Assembly (NCBI GenBank): GCA_026770585.1
Contig: MU647099.1
Span: 9,077-36,076 of the forward strand
Source: Baffinella frigidus
Lineage: Eukaryota; Cryptophyceae; Cryptomonadales; Baffinellaceae
Length of the DNA stretch: 27,000 nt
Direction: 5' to 3'
Positions 9,689 to 22,100 of this stretch are shown here, piece by piece. The number at the start of each line of letters is the position of its first letter. The stretch's first letter is position 1. The translations under genes were made by a program, and so were the position numbers. A model generated the notes under the pieces. The model saw only the letters and a list, made by a program, of their open reading frames with translations, had not been told where the DNA came from and ran no database searches.

Positions 9689-12600
9689 CTCTCTCCCCCC
9701 CACCCTCTCACTCATGCAACTAACAGATGTTGAGAGCTGACCACGCCAGACCACACGCGGACACCTCACACAACGCAACGTTTCGCCATAAAAGTGTTTT
9801 GTGGTACAAATTCCACGTTTTTTGGAGTGTTCCTGGTACAAATCTGGTACAAATGTCGGGAATAAGCTTTAGGGAAATGACCAGTTGTGACGCGCTGCGG
9901 GATAAGTGGGTGCTCTCTGCGTCGCGCGATACGACCGTCTGGAGGCGTGTGCAACGAGGCCTGCGGTGCGCCTCTCATGCTTATGTTGTAAAGCAACTTG
10001 CACTGAAACAGGGCTTGATTGTCAAGTAAGTGATGCAGAGAAAGAGGGCTTGGTTGCAAGAGAGCGTGGTCAGACCGTGCGCGTGTGGAACGAGGCCAGC
10101 GGTACGGCTCACATTGCCACCATCTACCCTCTTCCGAGAAAGCTCTGTTCGCCTGGGTCTCAAACGATTCGCGGACCCGGGGCCGGTGGCCTCGCGAGAT
10201 GGCTACATCTCGTATGGAAACACTTTTCATTCATAAACCTGGTTCATTGAAATGTACCACACATAACGACCTTTGATAGTAATGTTAGAGCAAACATGTA
10301 GTAATTTTGATTGAATCCAAGTTTATGAATTAAAAGTGTTTTCACATGAGATCGTATGGCAGCTGATCGAGAGAAAGAGGGCTTGATTGTGAAGCAGCTG
10401 ATGCAGAAAGAGGGAGGGCTTGATGGTAAATCAACTCTTCGGAGAGAGAGGGCTGGCTTGTAGAGTAACTGATGGAGCGAAAGAGAGGGCTGTATCATGA
10501 AGTAACTTGATCCGGGAAAAAGTATTTTTCTTTTAAAAGCTGGCAATGAAAATTACTACACAACGGGTCACGTGACCCCCTAATGTGTAGCAATTTCCAT
10601 TGCCAGCTTTTAAAATAAAAATGCTTGTTCCCGGATGAAACTAATTCAGAGCGAGGAGAGTGCTTGAGTGTAAAGCAACTGATGCGGAGAGAGAGGGGGC
10701 GTTATTGTAAAGTAACTGACGCAGAACGAGCCACCCGGTGGGCTTCGAGGGTTTCGTTGGGCCTGGATTCCAGGGGGGTACGTGACCAAATTGCACCAGA
10801 AAATCCCTCAAGTTAATTGCATCAAGGCAAGTTGACTTTTGGTGAAAGGTTCGTAGTCCACCGTGTGGAGCGCGGACTATGTCGAACTTGTTCACGGTGA
10901 GAGACACTATAAGGCTCGCCTTTTTATATTCGACATATTCAAGAAGAGTACCGCCCTGGGCCCTAACCCCTAAACGTGTGTATGGATTGGTCTGGCAGGC
11001 AAGTGCATCGCGATTCTGCGCGGACACACGGCCCCGGTACTCCTCAACCCCTCAACCCTCAAGCCTACACCCTAAACCCCTCAACCCCGCCGGTACACCC
11101 TCAACCCCTCAACCCCGCCGGTACTCCCTCAACCCCTCAACCCCGCCGGTACTCCCTCAACCCCTCAACCCTCAAGCCTACACCCTAAACCCTGACCCCT
11201 AAACCCTAAACCCTGAACCTTAAACCCTAAACCCTGAACCCTAAACCCTCAACCCTAAACCGTCAACAACTCAGTGGACTACGGAGTACCCGAGACCCCC
11301 CGGAACCCGGGGGGTAACGTGACTAAGTTTGCACCGAAAAAAGGGTGCAATTGACAGAGATTCTGTTTGAACTGAAAACACTAAACCCGAACCTCCAAAC
11401 AATAAACCCGAAACCAGGTGCTCTGCCTCGTGGGAATGGACCGTCTTCTCTACACGGTGCCAATCCCTAAACCTTACAACCCCCTCACCCTAAACCCTAA
11501 ACCCCAAACCCCAAACCCCAAACCCCAAACCCCAAACCCCAAACCCCAAATCCCACACNNNNNNNNNNNNNNNNNNNNNNNNNNNNNNNNNNNNNNNNNN
11601 NNNNNNNNNNNNNNNNNNNNNNNNNNNNNNNNNNNNNNNNAAACCCCAAACCCCAAACCCCAAACCCCAAACCCCAAACCCCACACCCCAAACCCCAAAC
11701 CCTAAGACCCAAACCTTTTACTCTAAACCTCAAACCCCAAACCCCAAACCATAAACCCAATCCCCAAACCCTAAACCATAAACCCCAAACCCTAAACCCT
11801 AAACCCTAAACCAGGGGTCCGACGACTGGTCGATCAGACGATGGTTCTGGCTCTCGAGCGCACAGATGCGCGAATACTTCAGACATACCAGCCAGCCAAA
11901 AAAAATCACCTTAAGTCAACTGGCTGATCCTCGGCAGTTTATTGCCGGGGGGGGGGCAATTGACTTGCGGCTCAGTCAGTTGACTTAGGCAGTTGACTTG
12001 CGGCTCTGGCTGGCAGGGCAAGTGACTTTCGGTGGAATGTTGTGGTCCGCAGGGGTCCGACGACTGTTCGATCAGACAATGGGATTGGCTCTCGGGGGCG
12101 CAGATGCGCGAATACGGAGGGCACACGGACGGCGTCACTGATCTCAAGGTCACCCTTCACCCCCCCTAAAACACTATGGGGCCTTTCGCTCCGTTCAATC
12201 CCGGGGTGAACCCCTCGGAAACGAGAGGGTTGCGCCCGGGAGCTGGCTGGAAGTAGGATCCTGAAAGCCCGGTAGATGCGCGAATGCTCCGGGCACACGG
12301 ACCACAGGGCCCTTTGACCCCTGACGCCCCTCACGGGCGTTTCGGTGTCGGTGTTTCCGGGCTGCATCCCCCGGAAGCGGGGGGAGTTGGGGGGGGGGGT
12401 CGGCTGGAAGTAGGAACCTCCAAGCCCGGTAGACGCGGGGCAAGGGTGATGTTGTGCCGCGTTATACACTATCGTCTAATCCGGGGTGGTGGTGTCAGGT
12501 GGCTGGTCAGGATTTTTTCTCGGCTTCGTTTGACCGAGGGGTGTTACACGAGTGATGGTGTAGCAGGGTGTTCTGATGCAGGGGTGCTACATCCTACACC

Positions 12601-13119
12601 CTACACCCTACACCCTACACCCTACACCCTACACCCTGCACCCTACACCCTACACCCTGCACCCTACACCCTGCACCTACACCCTACACCTTGAAACCCT
12701 ATACCTTGAGATCCTACACCTTAACCCCTACACCCGAACCCCCTCACCCCTAACCCAGGTGGCGGGGGAGAACCTCTTCTCGGCGTCGTTCGACTGAGGG
12801 GTGTTATTGTAGAATTCGGGGCGGCTTGGATTTGTTTGGGGTTGGGTCGGGCGGATATCTGACGGAAATGCGTTTTGTGTCATCTTATGGGTGGGGGATG
12901 CTATCTTGTCATCAATCTCATGCATACGATTATATAAAACTTCATTTTCTCGAATTTGCCGACTTGACCCCGAATCCAAGCCAACCCGACTTCTACAATA
13001 TACGTTTCATGCACTGTCATCTAATCCGGGGTGGTGGTGCCAGGTGGCGGGTGAGAACCTCTTCTCGGCGTCGTTCGACGCGACGGTGCGGATGTGGGAC
13101 ATCAAGTAACCCCTTAGCC

Positions 13120-13151
<32 letters not shown>

Positions 13152-16100
13152 ACCTCAACCCTAAACCCTGAACCCTAAACCCTAAACCCTAAACCCTAAA
13201 CCCCAAACCCTAACCCCCTTGCCCTAAACCGTACACCCTACACCGTAAACCGTAAACCCCAAACCCTAAACCCCAACTCCTAAACCCTAAACCCTAAACC
13301 CTAAACCCGAAACCAGGTCTGGACAGTGCGTGCGCATCTGCAAGGCCGACGCGGTCTGCCCCCAAATCCCAAACCCTGACCCCTAACCCTAAACCCCAAA
13401 CCCTAACCCTAAACCCTAAACCCGGAACCCTGAACCCTGAACCCTGAACCCTAACCGCTAACCCCTAACCCCTAAACCCTAAATCTAGACCCTACACGAA
13501 TCACAAACAAAGCCTCGACCAGAAACCCGAAACCCGAAACCCGAAAACAAGATCAAGCACCTGGTAGTTGCAGAAACTCTAACCCTGAACCCGGAACCTC
13601 AAACCCCAACCCTAAACCCTAAACCCTAAACCTCAAACCCTAATCCATAAACTCTACACCCTAAACCCTAAACCCTCAACCCTAAACGCAAAACGCAGGG
13701 TCTGCGGGGCCTGGAGATCGCCGCGGGGAAAGTCTTCGGGGTGCGAATCCCTAAACCCTAAACTCTGAACCCCAAACCCCAAAGTCTATACTCTCAACCC
13801 TCTTTGAGTGGATTATCCCATCCACGCGTACAAGCTGACTTCAATGAGTAGAAGCTGACCTCAATGATTTGCACGTGTATAAGCTGACCTCAATGATTTG
13901 CAATTTGCACGCGCATCTCTAAATCTTAAACTCTAAACCCGAACCCCCAAAGCCAATACCCACAACCCTCTCTAGAGGGATTCTGACCAGGGGTGCGCAT
14001 CCTATCCTCGCACAACACTTGCGTTTGTCTATAAGCTGACCTCAGTGATTTGCGTGTAGCGTTTGTGTATAAGCTGACCTTACTGATTTGCGTGCAATGA
14101 TGTGCGCGTGTGATTTGTGTGAGCTAGCCTTGTTGATTTGCGTGTTGTTGCGTGGGCAATCACACTTTATGTACACTCTTGTGTATACGCCGACCTGAAT
14201 GATTTGCGTGTAGACTGACCTGAATGAATTGCGTGTAGGCTGACCTGAATCAATTGGGAGCAGGCGGGGAACAACGCGTGCCTGTACATCTGGGACCTGA
14301 GCGCCACCCGCACCGAACCTCTCACCTCTGACAGGTCACACCCGAAACCCGAAACCCGAAACCTCCCTCAGCGCGCGCGCAGCCCTAGTCAAGAACGAGC
14401 GCCAAAAGTCAATTTCCAAAGTGGTCAAAGCTCGCGCCATTTTCCTCAACGGGAACCCCCCTTGCCTTCCTTGCCATGGCACCTGCTTCCAAAACCCACC
14501 CCTGATGGTGCCTCCCCGCGCGCCAGCTGGTGGCGAGCACTGTGCGCGCGCGCACCGCTGCTGAAAAACGAGCCCCCCCCCCCCCCCCCCCCTCAAGAGA
14601 CGCGTGTCCGTATATCTGGGACCTCGGGAAGCCACCCGCACCGAGCCCCTCACCTCCGACAGGTTTCGGGTTTCAGATTCCGGGGTTTGAGTTTCGGGTG
14701 TATGGTTGAGCTTTTAGCGTTTAGCGTCTAGCGTCAACAGGAGTGTACGTTTCTCTTGAACCGGCAGCTGTTGAACCACCTCCCGGATTGCGCGGGGGGA
14801 AGGCTTGCCACGGAGAAACCCGAAAACCTGAAGCGTGAACCCGACACCATAACCGCGATACACGATTTTGCGGGGGAGGGCTGCCAATGTTTCGGGTTTC
14901 GGGTTAGGGGATTGGGGTCTCGGGTTTAGGTTTCGAGTTGCTGGTTCACACACCGGAGACGTCTCCCCCCCTATCAGGATCGCGCGAGGCGGGTTGACGA
15001 TGGTGACGGTGGACGGGAACACGCACCCAAAACCCTGAAACCGAAACCCAAAACCCCAAACGCGATGCAGGATTGCGCGGGGAGGGTTGACGAGGTTTCG
15101 GGTGTCGGGTTCGGGGATTAGGGTTTCGGGTTTCGGGTTTCGGGTTTGGGGTTTCGGGTTGACACACCTGAGACATATCCCCCCTATCAGGATTGCGCGA
15201 GGAGGATTGACGATGGTGACGGTTGACGGGAACACGGTTTTCGCCGCGAGCGCCGACAACATCGTCCGCGTCTGGGAAAAGGTTTCACCCCTTAACCCTA
15301 CCGTGTGGGAAAAGGTGTCATAAACCATAAACCATAAACCATAAACCATAAACCGTAGACTATAAACCCTACACCCTACACCCTACACCCTACACCCTAC
15401 ACCCTACACCCTACACCCTACACCCTACACCCTACACCCTACACCCTAAGGTCTCGGGAAAAGTGTCCTGAACCCTAAACACTGAAGCCTAAACTCCAAA
15501 CCATAACCCCCTAAACCCTGAAGGCCACACCGCACCGTAGGTGTCATCGGCGCAGCAGACGTCCGCGGCGGGGATCACTTCCGGCGCCGGTGGCGGGGGG
15601 AAGAGCACCTCCGAGCGCGCCGTCAGGTGCATGCAACGCCCCATTCCGAGCACCACAACCCCTTTCTGTCGCCAGAGGGCCTCATCCGAAGCCCATTCTG
15701 CAAACCCAACACCTCACTACACGCCGTGTCTGCCGGCAGAGGGCCTCATTCAAAGCCCATTCTGCGAACCCAACTCCTTCATTACACGCCCCTTCCACAG
15801 CAGCCCATCCCACACACAATCACGGGGAAAAGACGGGACGAGCCACGAGCGATGCATTGCAAGCCCCATTCCTCACATTGCAAGCACCTCATTTGAAGCC
15901 CCTTATTTCAACCCAAAACTCACCACACGCCCTTTCTGCCGACACAACAAGCCGGCAGGTGCATTACAAGCCTCTTTTTGATATACCAGAAGCCCCCTTT
16001 GTATTATATTCATTTGGCTCACTGCTCCAATTTCCTATGGGGAAATCGTGTTCAACTTAAATTAGCGTCCGGATGAATTTGCAGTTTCCCTCCCGGAGCG

Positions 16101-19100
16101 CGAAAGTGCATTGGCGGTCTTGCGGAGGACTCGTCCCACACACAATCTAATGCGGAAACCGGTTCAATTTCAAACATCATTTTTGTGTTATCTTAAGGTT
16201 AAATTTTTCCATCTTAGCCTCGACATAGCTTTACCATCGCAAAAAAAAAAACTCCCAAGATAGCAAAAGGTGGTTTAAATTAAATGGCATCCCACACGGA
16301 CTCGCACAGTTTCCCGCCTGGGGCGCGAAAGTACATTGGCGGTCTCGTGGAGGACTCTGCTTCAGAAAGCGAGGGCGAGGGCGAGGAGGGCGCGGAAGTC
16401 AAGTATACCCCTTCCACCCGAAACTCGAACCCCGAAACCCGAAACCCGAAACCCGAAGCCCGAAACCCGAAGCACGAGACTCTAAACCCTGAACCCTAAA
16501 CCGTAAACCCTAAACTCTGAACCCTGAACTCTAAACCCTTAACCCCAAACCCGAAACCAGGCAGCGTAAGGGTGCGGAATCGGGAGGGCCGTTCAACGTG
16601 TTTGAGGGGATGCACACGGACAAGGTGCGATCCGAAACCTTAGCCCTAACCCCTAACCCCTAAACCCTGAACTCGAAACACTGAACACTAATCCCTAAAC
16701 CCTAAACCTCAAACCCCAAACCCCAAACCCCAAACCCCAAACCCCAAACCCCAAACCCCGAACCCCAAACCCCAAACCCCAAACCCCAAACCTACCTTCC
16801 AAACCCCAATCCCTAACCCTCAGCCCAAAACCTTGACATGCAACAGGTGCACGGGGAGTGCGCATCAGAGGGAATGCTGCTGCGCCTCTACACTTTGCTA
16901 CCACTCAAGCGTGTGTGTACTGCTCCTCGGATAACTCCATGTCGCTTTGTTCACAACCTCGATCTGTTTACCACCACAGGTCTCACTATCATACAGGTCT
17001 GAAAGAGTGGTGGTTTGGACGCAGGACGTCCCCAGGATAGCGACCTGTACGCTTTTGAATTGTACGTTGTTGATAACACTTGACCCTGATGAGGTAAAAA
17101 GTAACACACACACCGCATGGATCAGGTGCACGGGGTGTGCGCGGCAGAAGGGATGCTGCTCTGCTGCTCCTCGGACAACTCCATATCGCGCATCCCCCTC
17201 ACTCAAGACGGGGAGGCAGCTGGAACAGGTTCGCACTCCCTGTAACCGACTCCCGAAACCCGAAACACGAAACACGAAAGCCGACCTCATTGCAAACCCC
17301 TGAACCCTCAACTTTACTCAGGCGAGATTACAAGATTCCAGGGGCACGAGGACCGAGTGTTGGACATCGTCACCGTCGCGGACGGCGAGGTTCTTCCCAA
17401 AACCTGAACCCTAAACCCTCAAAGTGAAACCCGAAACCCAAAACCCGAAATCCGAAACCCGAAACCCGAAACCCTACTCCCCAAACTCGAAACCACACAC
17501 TTTACACCCTACACCCCAAACTCTACTCCCAAAACCCTACACCCTAAATCCTACTCCCCAACCCCTAAACCCCAAACCATGAACCTTTAAATCCTGCTCC
17601 ACGAACCCTAAACACTAAAACCTACTCCACAAACCCTAGCCCTAAAACCCCGAGCCTGAACCCTGAGCCCTAAACCCTGAATCCTTACCCTAAACCCCGA
17701 AGCAGGTGCTATTCTCGGGGGCAGCGGACGGAACAGTCAAGAAGTGGGACTAAACGCTTACCCCTCAACCCCAAACTCTACTCACCAAACCTTGAACCCT
17801 AAACCCTAAACCCTAAACCGTTATCCCCAAACACTACTCCTCAAACCCTATCATACTAACCATATTGCCCCATACCCCCCAAACCCTAAACTCAAAACCC
17901 TATCCACAAAACCCTAGACTAAAATCAACCCCCTAACCCCCTCACCCTGAATGCTTACCCTCAACCCGGAAGCAGGTGTTGTTCTCGGGGTCAGCAGACG
18001 GGACAGTCAAGAAGTGGGACGTCGCCTCTGGAAAAGTAACCCTCCACCCTACACCCTGCACTTCATACCCTACACCCTACACCCCATACTTTCCACCCCA
18101 ACCCTACACCTTACACCCTCAACCCTACACCCTACACCCTACACCCTACACCCTTCACCCTACACCCTACACTGTACACCCTACACTGTACACCCTACAA
18201 ATGAAATCCCGAACCCTAACCCGGACGGGATAGTCAAGAAGTGGGACCTCGCTTCCGGAAAAGTAACCCTACACCCTACATCCTACACTTCATACCCCAA
18301 CCCTACACCTTACACCCTCAACCCTACACCCTACACCCTACAACCCATACCCTACACCCTACACCCTACACCCTACACCCTACACCCTACACCCTACACC
18401 CTACACCCCACATCCAACACCCTACACCCTACACCTGTGGCACTTCGCGTCCGGGAAGGCAACGTTAGTTTCGCTCAGCTGTACCATTTCAATAAAATAT
18501 TTCTCCCTCTCAACCCTAAACCCCACACCCCGCACGCAGTGCATCGGCACGCTGACGGGGCACACGGACTGGGTCTCGTGCCTCTGCACCTCCGACGGGG
18601 CGCTATTTTCGGGGTCGTGGGATGGCACGGTACGCGCCCCCTACAATCATTGTATGCTCTCTACAACCATTTTACGCCCCCCACACCACGTGTACACTCA
18701 GTGTAAGACGTGTACGGTAGATATAACACTTGTACGCTCTGTCTACAATGATTGTACGCTCTTTATAACACTTGTATGATATGTTTAACACTTGAACGCT
18801 CTTCACAATACGTGTACGCTCCCTCCAACACTTTGGCATACGGACTGGGTATCGTGCCCTGCACCTCAGACGGGGCTCTGTTCTCGGGGTCGTGGGATGG
18901 CACGGTACGCGCTCCCTACCCTCAACCCTCGAACCCTAAATCCGGAAACCCGTACCCCCTACGACACGTGCACGGTCTGTATAACACGTGTACCCTCCCG
19001 AAAAAACTTGTACGGTGCGTGCACCCTACACCCTACACTTCTTTTCCCTCTTGGTGTTTACTACTCTCAAGCCTTGGAATTGAAACTCTAAACCCTGAAA

Positions 19101-22100
19101 CCCTGAGCCCTGAAACCCTAAAAATTCGGAAACCCTAAACCCTGCCGCATTGAAACACTGAAATCCTGAAACCATGCACCCTGAAAACCTCCACCCTCCA
19201 CCTAAAAACTCAGCCCCCTGAATCCCGAACCCCAAACCCCAAACTCCACTCCCCGAACCCTAGACCCCACGCCCTAAAACCTAAAACCTAAAACTTGAAA
19301 CCTGAAACCTAAAACTTAAACCCAAACCCCAAACCCCAAAACCCAAAACCTCAAAACTTCAAGCCCACCCTAGGTGCGCAAATGGGACCTATCGACCGAC
19401 CGATTCATCACGCAGCTATCCGGGCACCAAGACCCAGTCCACTGCCTCTGCGCATCTCCGGGTCACCCCAAACCCTAAATTATGGGTGCCCAATACTTTC
19501 ATGACACCCTAGACCCTAAACGACCTCGAGAAAAGGTTCGGGGCGTAACACCCAACCCCGGTATAGGCTTTAGGGTGTCACGTATGGGTTGTAGGGTTGG
19601 AGTTGCCTTTCCAGAGGCGACGTCCCACTTCCTGACTGTCCCGTCCGGGTTAGGGTTCGGGATTTCATTTGTAGGGTGTAGAGTGTAACAACCTCGAGAA
19701 GAGGTTCAGGGCGGGGTTGGGTGTTCAGGGCTTAGGTGTTCAGTTTTAGGGTTATGGATTCTAGTATTACGGTTTGGAGTTCGGGATTTTGGGGTGAGGG
19801 TGTAGAGTACGGACCGTGCCATCACGCAGCTATCCTGGCACCAGGACCCAATCCACTGCCTCTGCGCCTCTCCGGGTAAGAGAAACCCCAAGCCCTAAAT
19901 AATGGGTTTCCCAGCAATTTCATTTGACCCTCAACCGCAAACCCCACACCCCAAACCCCAAACCGCAATCCCCAAAGCACCTCTGCGAAGATGTCTCTGA
20001 TCAGAAATATCTAGTCCACTGCCTCCGGGTAAACTCCCTACACTAAACTACCTTGAGAACGAGAATAATTTCAGGGCGTAGTGTGTGGGTGTTCAGGTTT
20101 TGGGTTAGTGGTTTGAGGATTGCGGTTTGGGGTTGTGGGATTGGGATGTTAGGGTTGAGGGGTTAGCGTACGGGGCGTGGCATGATGCAGCTGTCCGGGC
20201 ACCAAGACCATTCGGGGCACGAAGAGCGCGATCGCAGCGGCGCTCGGGTCGTTGTCCGTGCGGACAACGACCCCCCCCCCTGATTAGCTGAGACGGCCCA
20301 CTCACTCCGTTCGATCCAAGGCAGTCCATTGCCTCTGCGCCTCTCCCGGTAAGAGAAAACCCCCCAACACTAAAGCTATCAGTCTAACTTTATGAACTGG
20401 TGCTCTTTCTCAATATTCGAAGCATTTACTTATCAAATCCCAAACCCCAAACCCTCTCTGCGGGGATTATGACCAGGATCAGTTGCGTAACGCAAAAAGT
20501 TGACTTTGCTAAAAAGTGGACGACGATGTCAACTTACAGTTTTGTCAACTTACGGCAGGGGTGGTGATGTCCGGATCGCGCGACTGTGCCATCCGCGCCT
20601 GGCGCTCTGGTCGAAAACCCCCAAACCCTAAACCCCAACCTTCAAATCTTGAACCCCAAACCCCAAACTCCAAACCCCCCAGACCCTAAACCCCAAACCC
20701 CAAACCCCTCACCCCTCACCCCAAACCCCAAACCCAGAATCGGGGGAGTGCATCAAGATATACGAGGGGCACACGGCAGTTGTCTCCGCCCTGGTCATCC
20801 AGGTTACCCCAAATCCCAAACCCTGATCGATGCTAACATGCCCGAAACTCTCAACCCTGAACCCTGAACTCTAAACCCTGAACCCTCAACCCTCAACCCT
20901 AAACCCTGAACCCTAAACCCTAAACCTTAAACATCGATGCTAACGTGGCCGAAACTCTAAACCCTGAACCCTAAACCCTAAACCTTGAACCCTAAACCCT
21001 AAACCCCACACCCCACACCCCACACCCCACACCCCACACCCCACACCCCACACCCTAAGCCCCAAACCACAAACCACAAACCAGGATTCTCTCCTAAACC
21101 CCAAACCCCAAACCCCAAACCCCAAACCCCAAACCCTAAATAATAAACAATACACAATACATGATAAATCATAAATGATAAATGATAAATAATAAACAAT
21201 GAATCATAGATAATAAACAATGAATCATAGATAATGAACAATGAATCATAAATCATAAACGATAATCTCGAAACGCAGGATCCGGTGCTGTACTCAGCAT
21301 CATGGGACAGGACGATCCGGATCTGGGACCTCCAGACGGGCCGCCGCCTGCGCGTCCTCCCGCAGCAGCCCCAGCCGGTGCCAACAACCCCCCAACTGAC
21401 AAATAAACCCTTAGCTAGATACCCGAAAACCGAAATCCGAAAACCGGAACTGACGCCGTCTGCGCGTCCTCCCGCAGCAGCCCCATCCGGTGCCAATAAA
21501 CCCCTTACTAACAAAGAGACCCTTAACTAGATACCCGAAAACCGAAAACGGAAATCCGAAATCCGGAACTGGCGCCGCTTCCGCTTCCTCCCGCAGCAGC
21601 CGCAGCCGGTGCCAATAACCCCTTAACGCAAAAAGCCGGATCCGAAACCCAAAACCCTAAACCCGAAACCGAAATGCGCAGGTGTTGTGCCTCGCGCTGA
21701 TGAAGGGTGTCCTCTTCGCGGGGGGAAGCGACTGCAAGGTCTTCCTAGACCCTAAACCCTAAACTCCAAACCCGAAACCCTGAACCATAAACCATAAACC
21801 CCAAACGTAAGCTGTGAACCCTAAACCCCAAACCCAAAACCCGGGCTCCTCTGTGCAAGGTCGCTTCCTTCCTGCCCCCGCCATCCCTCCCTCCTTTCCG
21901 CCCTCCCGCCCTGCCCCCGCCCCCCACTTGTGCGGCCCGCCCGCCCTGAACCCTAAACCCTAACCTCTAATCCCCAAACCCTAAACCATAATCCCCAACC
22001 CCCAACTTCCAACCCGGCAGGTGCGAGCGCTGGACCCAGGGTCGGGGAAAGAGCTTGCTTGCCTCGAGGGCCACTCGCAGGTGTGCCACCCTAAACCCTA

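Larger units (their letters stand above)
9985..10735. repeat. Minisatellite in gene B intron 5
   Basis: Degenerate 35-45 bp units containing GTAAAGCAACTGATGCAGAG and AGAGGGCTTG, interrupted by a fossil exon-5 end and by two MITE-like elements. Confidence 0.65.
6798..15281 (+). other. Gene B exons 1-14: first seven WD40 repeats (residues ~15-298)
   Basis: Blade 1 is assembled from exons 1-3 (SFKGHKDVVNAF, then SSDATIKVW). Blade 2 has LEGHQQGV and FDATVLKWD, blade 3 FRGHSEAVKG and SRDKTVRVW, blade 4 LRGHTAPVLCL and SDDCSIRQWD, blade 5 YGGHTDGVTDL and SFDATVRMWD. Blades 6 (ACLYIWD) and 7 (SADNIVRVW) keep the D...(V/I)xxW end but lack the GH dipeptide. Introns recur at equivalent places in the repeat: just after the GH strand, before the S-x-D turn, or before the VxxW strand. 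The strands only make sense after splicing, which strongly supports the exon joins. Seven repeats would close one beta-propeller. Confidence 0.85.
15541..16624 (+). other. Gene B exons 15-17: low-complexity acidic linker between propellers (residues ~299-365)
   Basis: Exon 15 (15541-15626) encodes a Ser/Ala/Gly-rich stretch with GAGGGGKSTSE. Exon 16 (16310-16402) ends in an acidic run, SASESEGEGEEGAEVK. Exon 17 (16561-16624) starts with basic KQRKGAESGG and leads into the first strand of blade 8 (NVFEGMHTDK). Phases 2, 2 and 0 match between the exons. A flexible linker between two propellers fits the domain layout; possible phosphorylation of the acidic serine stretch is inference only. Confidence 0.75.

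Noticed and set aside
10360-10735. CRISPR-like array
   Set aside because: Repeat units are degenerate and adjacent without unique spacers of fixed length; a eukaryotic minisatellite fits.
11418-11760. Frames crossing the N gap
   Set aside because: Unknown bases and CCCCAAA arrays only; the real coding part is just exon 7 (11418-11456).
16947-17303. 118-residue frame overlapping exon 18
   Set aside because: It is in a different frame from the WD40 coding and crosses intron; exon 18 homology to its fossil copy is in the other frame.
17951-18706. 251-residue frame rich in YTLHPTP
   Set aside because: CCCTACA arrays; only the exon 20 and 21 segments are coding, and they use other frames.
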